From NCBI GenBank assembly GCA_938038645.1, contig CALHTA010000298.1:1-10112 (forward strand): a stretch of DNA of 10,112 bases. Direction: 5' to 3'. Within the stretch, counting starts at the first letter, position 1. Each line of letters begins with the position of its first letter. This document shows, piece after piece, positions 6,657-10,112 of this stretch. The position numbers and the translations under genes were made by a program. The notes beneath the pieces were generated by a model. That model searched no databases, was not told where the DNA came from, and worked only from the letters and a program-made list of their open reading frames with translations. Source of the stretch: an uncultured Thiotrichaceae bacterium. Its GTDB lineage: Bacteria; Pseudomonadota; Gammaproteobacteria; Thiotrichales; Thiotrichaceae.

Positions 6657-8261
6657 ATGACGCACTCTTCACCTACACTTTCTGTTGGTCTTATTGTGAG
6701 ATCAAGCAAAATTTGGCGATGGCAGTCTGAACTTGTTCAGGCATTAGTAGATGGGCGTCTAGTCAATATCAAAGAAGTCGTTATATTAGGTCTGCAACAC
6801 GTTACATTCTCTGGTGATGCGGCCCGTTTACATAAATTTGATTCGTTTGTTTTTCGCTCACCCATGAATGCATTTGAGTCTGCTGATTTGAGCGTTCCCC
6901 GTGATGTTAATATTCTCCAGGGATTTGATGCAGTTAAAAAAACAGCCGATCGCGATGTTGATGTTTGGATAAATCTTTCTGAAACACCTGTTGTAAACGA
7001 ATTGCTTTCTAGTGTTAAGTTAGGTGTATTGGAGACTCATTTTTCTGAATGGGGAACAGTGGATTCACTGTTATCTTCGAACGCGGGGTATTCCAAGTTT
7101 TCCAGAGGTGAAAAGCAACTTTACTTCTCAATTGTAGCTCATTGCTTTGATAGTGGTTCGTTTGTTATTGCAGAATCTCAACCAAGCTTAGATCACGGAC
7201 CACTAAGTCGAGCCATGAACCAGTATTGGAAATTACTGGAAGCGTCCTGGTTGCGGATCTGCAAGGCATTACTGACCAGTTCATTCGAAAGTCTACCTCA
7301 TAGCAAGCGGCTTGCAACCAATGTTGAGGTGAGTAAAGCGGTATCAACAACACGCAGTAAAGCGTATAGAAGCTTGGGAAATATCTTCATTGATAAGTTT
7401 AGTCAAAAGTTCTTACGTAAGGAGCAATGGGTTTTACTTTTAAAATTTTTAGACTCTCAAGATGAATCGTCTAAATTACCCGTTTGCTTTGCTGAGTACT
7501 TAGAAATTTCACCACCCGCAGACTGCTTTTGGGCAGACCCCTTCGTGGTCACTGAAGATAGTCGTCATTATGTGTTTTTTGAGGAGCTTCCGTTTGCAAC
7601 TGAGCAAGGACATTTGAGCTGTATGGAGGTCTTCGAAGACGGTAGTCACACAAAACCAAGGACTATTCTGAAAAAACCGTATCACCTTTCATATCCCAAT
7701 GTGTTTGCCTTCGAGTCAAATTACTACATGGTTCCAGAGTCAGGTGATAACGGAGATATATCACTTTATCGAAGTACAGACTTCCCCTATGAGTGGCAGC
7801 ATGAGCACAGTCTTATGGAAGGGTTGCATGCTTATGATTCAACCCTGATTGAATATGATGGTATTTGGTGGCTATTTACTTGCATTGCCGCAGAAAAAGG
7901 CATGTCAGGTAATGAGGAATTATATATTTTTTATGCGGATTCACCTTTGAGTCAAGCATGGGAGGCACACCCTAAAAACCCAGTGATCAGTGATGCTTCC
8001 CGAGCTCGCCCAGCCGGTAAGTTTTTTCAGTGGAAAGGGGAACTGTTCCGGCCTTCACAAAATTGTGCCGGTAGTTACGGTGCAGGAGTGAATATAAATA
8101 AAATAATAGAGTTAAATAAATATAACTACGAGGAAGAATTAGTGCAGTGTTCAAGGCCAACATGGGACCCTAAATTAACAGCATTGCATACTTTAAATTT
8201 TAACCAGCATGTTTCGGTAGCCGATGCGATGCGCGTAGACAGCAGGTTCTTATCAAAGTGA
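6657..8261 (+). CDS. Formyltransferase-like domain fused to a GINT1-type beta-propeller (glycan biosynthesis)
   Basis: The 534-residue product has two parts. Residues about 8-205 resemble a formyltransferase fold (opening strand LSVGLIVRSS, then VDVWINLS and KLGVLETHFSEWG at 121-133). The usual HPSLLP-type catalytic loop is not clear, so activity is doubtful. Residues about 275-534 match the five-bladed-propeller-like domain at the N-terminus of plant glucosamine inositolphosphorylceramide transferase 1 and many bacterial glycan-cluster proteins: FWADPF (291-296), YYMVPESG (356-363), ISLYRSTDFPYEW (368-380), DSTLIEYDGIWWLFT (394-408), WEAHPKNPV (435-443), RPAGKFFQWKGELFRPSQ (451-468) and SYGAGVNI (473-480). 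The exact substrate is unknown. The ATG at 6657 is preferred on domain fit; an in-frame TTG at 6633 would add 8 residues, and neither start has a good Shine-Dalgarno. The stop overlaps the next gene by 4 bp. Confidence 0.8.
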   Translation: MTHSSPTLSVGLIVRSSKIWRWQSELVQALVDGRLVNIKEVVILGLQHVTFSGDAARLHKFDSFVFRSPMNAFESADLSVPRDVNILQGFDAVKKTADRDVDVWINLSETPVVNELLSSVKLGVLETHFSEWGTVDSLLSSNAGYSKFSRGEKQLYFSIVAHCFDSGSFVIAESQPSLDHGPLSRAMNQYWKLLEASWLRICKALLTSSFESLPHSKRLATNVEVSKAVSTTRSKAYRSLGNIFIDKFSQKFLRKEQWVLLLKFLDSQDESSKLPVCFAEYLEISPPADCFWADPFVVTEDSRHYVFFEELPFATEQGHLSCMEVFEDGSHTKPRTILKKPYHLSYPNVFAFESNYYMVPESGDNGDISLYRSTDFPYEWQHEHSLMEGLHAYDSTLIEYDGIWWLFTCIAAEKGMSGNEELYIFYADSPLSQAWEAHPKNPVISDASRARPAGKFFQWKGELFRPSQNCAGSYGAGVNINKIIELNKYNYEEELVQCSRPTWDPKLTALHTLNFNQHVSVADAMRVDSRFLSK

Positions 8262-9433
8262 CAGCTAACCTAAAAATAACAACTCGACTTGTTAGTAGCC
8301 CATTAGAATTTGCTGCGCTTGAAGACAGTTGGAACCGTTTGTATGACTTGGTAGACACTGCGACACTTTTTAGTAGCTGGGATTGGCTATACACATGGTG
8401 GGAAGTGTATGCCGAATGTGATTTGAGGGATCTTTTTATTCTTTGCTTTTATGAAGAAGGGGGAGAATTAGTTGGCATAGCGCCGTTTCAAATTGAAAGG
8501 AAGTACCCCCACACTTACATTCAAGGGCGTACCCTGAGGTTCTTAGCATCAGGAGAGTGTTTAAGAGATAACGTAGCAACGCCCTTTGTTGACCTGTTGA
8601 TTTTGCCTGAATATGAAGGTGCGGTGATTGAAAATCTTGAATCTGCTTTGCAGTCAAATAAGAAACGCTGGGACTTTGCAGAATTCGATTTCTTGCTTGA
8701 AGACGCTTTGATCTTTCGTTGTTTTAAAAATACGAGTGCTGTTTTTAAACAGTGTTACTCAAACGGTTTCCGTTATGAAGTTCCAACAGTTGCTGATCAG
8801 GATGCATACATTGAAACATTGGCCAGGCGATGGAAAAAAGATTTTAACAAAAAAGATCGTGTACTTAACAAGGCAGGTAATTTAACGATCAGGCAATCAA
8901 GTTTAGAAGATCTTGATGAGTCGATGGAGTTGCTACAGGCGATGCACCGAGATCGCTGGCAATCCAGAGCTAGCTTCTTGGTATTTGAATCGGCGCACTT
9001 TGATAAGTTCCATCGCAAAATACTAGCGAAATTAATACCCCAAAATAAAGCTTATATAAAGACGCTTTACTTAGACGATGAACCGCTAAGTTGCTACTAC
9101 GCGTTCGAAGATAAGAATCAGATTCACTATTATCAGAGCGCCTTTTATAGCAAAAATGCGAATCGATTTATGCCATTGTTTTACTTGGTTTGCAAAGAGA
9201 TTGGTAAAGCAATGGAGCAGGGTAAACGTTATGACTTCATGTTTGATGACAACCCTAACTCCTACAAAAAAAACCAATATGCGGCTGATGGAAAACCTAT
9301 GTATCGATTGGTTTTAACACCAAGCCGTTACCGCTTAACTGTATTTAATCTTTATAAAAAGTATAAGTTATTAAAAAAGAAATTCAATAATTCACCAGCA
9401 GTTAACAAAGTACTGCCAACAGGAAATAAATAA
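8258..9433 (+). CDS. GNAT-family acyltransferase, BcsL/CelD-like (Acetyltransf_6 type)
   Basis: The 391-residue product matches the double-GNAT, FemAB-like family often found in exopolysaccharide and cellulose-related clusters, which probably transfers an acyl group to a sugar or lipid-linked glycan. The N-terminal half has the family opening FSSWDWLYTWWEVY (38-51), GGELVGIAPFQIE (68-80) and a DNVATPFVDLLILPE block (104-118). The C-terminal GNAT domain runs from about 175 to 345: RRWKKDFNKKDRVLNKAG (190-207), a helix with AMHRDRWQSR (228-237), strand AYIKTLYLDDEPLSCYYAF (265-283), and FMFDDNPNSYKKNQYA (327-342), the usual G-x-x-x-YK end motif. A basic tail follows (YKKYKLLKKKF). The start is GTG at 8258 inside the upstream TGA stop (GTGA overlap), which implies translational coupling. 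The substrate cannot be told from sequence. Confidence 0.85.
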   Translation: MTANLKITTRLVSSPLEFAALEDSWNRLYDLVDTATLFSSWDWLYTWWEVYAECDLRDLFILCFYEEGGELVGIAPFQIERKYPHTYIQGRTLRFLASGECLRDNVATPFVDLLILPEYEGAVIENLESALQSNKKRWDFAEFDFLLEDALIFRCFKNTSAVFKQCYSNGFRYEVPTVADQDAYIETLARRWKKDFNKKDRVLNKAGNLTIRQSSLEDLDESMELLQAMHRDRWQSRASFLVFESAHFDKFHRKILAKLIPQNKAYIKTLYLDDEPLSCYYAFEDKNQIHYYQSAFYSKNANRFMPLFYLVCKEIGKAMEQGKRYDFMFDDNPNSYKKNQYAADGKPMYRLVLTPSRYRLTVFNLYKKYKLLKKKFNNSPAVNKVLPTGNK

Positions 9434-10112
9434 TGAAAGTCGTTCATGTAATCGAACCAATGGAGCACGGTGTATTTATTTGGGTCATAGATATGGCCAA
9501 CAACCTAGTTGAAAACGGTTACGATGTAACGGTTATTCACTCTTTGAGGGAGGCAACTCCTGAAAATTGGCGTGAGCTTTTTGATTCGAGAGTTAAGCTG
9601 ATCCATGTCCAAATGGGTCGTGCTATTAATCCGGTTACCGATATCAAGGCTTTGTTTAATATTACCCGTGAGTTAAAGCGAATCCGCCCTGATGTGATCC
9701 ATGGCCATTCATCCAAGAGTGGCGTTCTGGCTCGGGCAGCAGGTTTTTTACTTGGGCAGAATAAACGAACGATTTATACTTCGCATGCTATCCATTACCC
9801 TCTTATCAAACAACCATTAAAGCGCAGCATTTATAAGCTGTTGGAGTTGGTTTCTTATTGGCTGGGTGGCACCATAGTGGCCTGTTCAAAGCGCGAATAC
9901 GACATTATTTTAGAAGAGATTACTAATAAGAACCCCACACGTTTGCGTTGCATCAGTAATGGGATTGATTTAAGTCAAATTCAGGTGAGAGATTACTCCC
10001 AGAAAAAGCCCGAAGATGAAAAAGTCCGAATAGGGGTGTTAGGTCGTGTTTCAAATCAAAAAGCACCTTGGGTCTTTGCCGCCATTGCTAAAAAACTCTT
10101 AGCAAAGCATGC
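9433..10112 (+). CDS. Glycosyltransferase family 4 protein (N-terminal part, runs off the right edge)
   Basis: The first 226 residues of a GT-B fold, retaining-type glycosyltransferase are present. Such enzymes transfer a sugar from a nucleotide-sugar donor to a lipid-linked or growing glycan at the cytoplasmic membrane face. The N-terminal acceptor domain opens with MKVVHVIEPMEHGVFIWVID, then NGYDVTVIHS (28-37) and the hallmark IRPDVIHGHSSKSGVLARAAG (84-104). YTSHAIHYP is at 115-123, VACSKREYD at 149-157 and CISNGIDL at 173-180, after which the donor-binding domain begins with IGVLGRVSNQKAPWVFAAIA (200-219). The E-x7-E motif lies beyond the edge. The ATG overlaps the preceding TAA by one base (TAATG), with AGGA 8 nt upstream. 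The closest families are capsule and exopolysaccharide GT4 enzymes; donor and acceptor are unknown. Confidence 0.93.
   Translation, partial: MKVVHVIEPMEHGVFIWVIDMANNLVENGYDVTVIHSLREATPENWRELFDSRVKLIHVQMGRAINPVTDIKALFNITRELKRIRPDVIHGHSSKSGVLARAAGFLLGQNKRTIYTSHAIHYPLIKQPLKRSIYKLLELVSYWLGGTIVACSKREYDIILEEITNKNPTRLRCISNGIDLSQIQVRDYSQKKPEDEKVRIGVLGRVSNQKAPWVFAAIAKKLLAKH

Noticed and set aside
8200..9277. Several minus-strand open frames of 63-73 codons
   Set aside because: All are shadows of the propeller and GNAT genes, whose motifs are clear on the plus strand.
6657..10112. Recent horizontal transfer of the glycan cluster
   Set aside because: By eye the base composition is like that of the neighbouring genes, and no tRNA, integrase, IS or direct repeat marks a boundary at 6575-6656. 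A codon-usage calculation would be needed.

Overview
The window looks like chromosomal DNA of a marine-type gammaproteobacterium of moderate to low GC content. SecD, YajC, EF-P and EpmA all resemble their Escherichia coli counterparts closely, and the EF-P/EpmA pair is typical of Gammaproteobacteria. Genus cannot be fixed from the sequence; an Oceanospirillales-like or related marine lineage is a guess. There is no tRNA, rRNA, insertion sequence, CRISPR array or integrase, and no gene-free stretch longer than about 180 bases.

Left part (1-2986, all minus strand): a housekeeping run transcribed leftward in the order efp, epmA, yajC, secD (secD runs off the left edge). EF-P relieves ribosome stalling at proline runs. 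EpmA attaches beta-lysine to EF-P Lys34. YajC and SecD are accessory parts of the Sec translocon. EpmB, which makes the (R)-beta-lysine, is not in the window. A hairpin lies between yajC and secD.

Middle part (2987-6574): a divergent intergenic region of about 180 bases separates efp from a rightward gene pair that looks like cyclic-di-GMP signalling. The first gene encodes a 563-residue protein with a long helical N-terminal half and a C-terminal PilZ-like barrel. Its two PilZ motifs (RxxxR and NxSxxG) are both present but are split by an acidic insertion. The second encodes a 544-residue protein with a degenerate receiver-like domain, a PAS-like domain and a badly degenerate EAL-like domain, with no GGDEF domain. 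Both are probably non-catalytic sensors or adaptors. A perfect 9-bp hairpin stands just before the start codon of the second gene.

Right part (6657-10112, plus strand): three tightly packed, overlapping genes of a surface-glycan pathway. They encode a formyltransferase-like domain fused to a GINT1-type beta-propeller, a BcsL/CelD-like GNAT acyltransferase, and the start of a GT4 glycosyltransferase that leaves the right edge. Overlaps of 4 bp (GTGA) and 1 bp (TAATG) imply translational coupling. The cluster evidently continues to the right.

The most interesting point is the join between the two apparently non-enzymatic c-di-GMP-type proteins and the glycan cluster: same strand, short gaps, no convincing terminator between them. 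This suggests, but does not prove, that the pair controls production or export of the polysaccharide.
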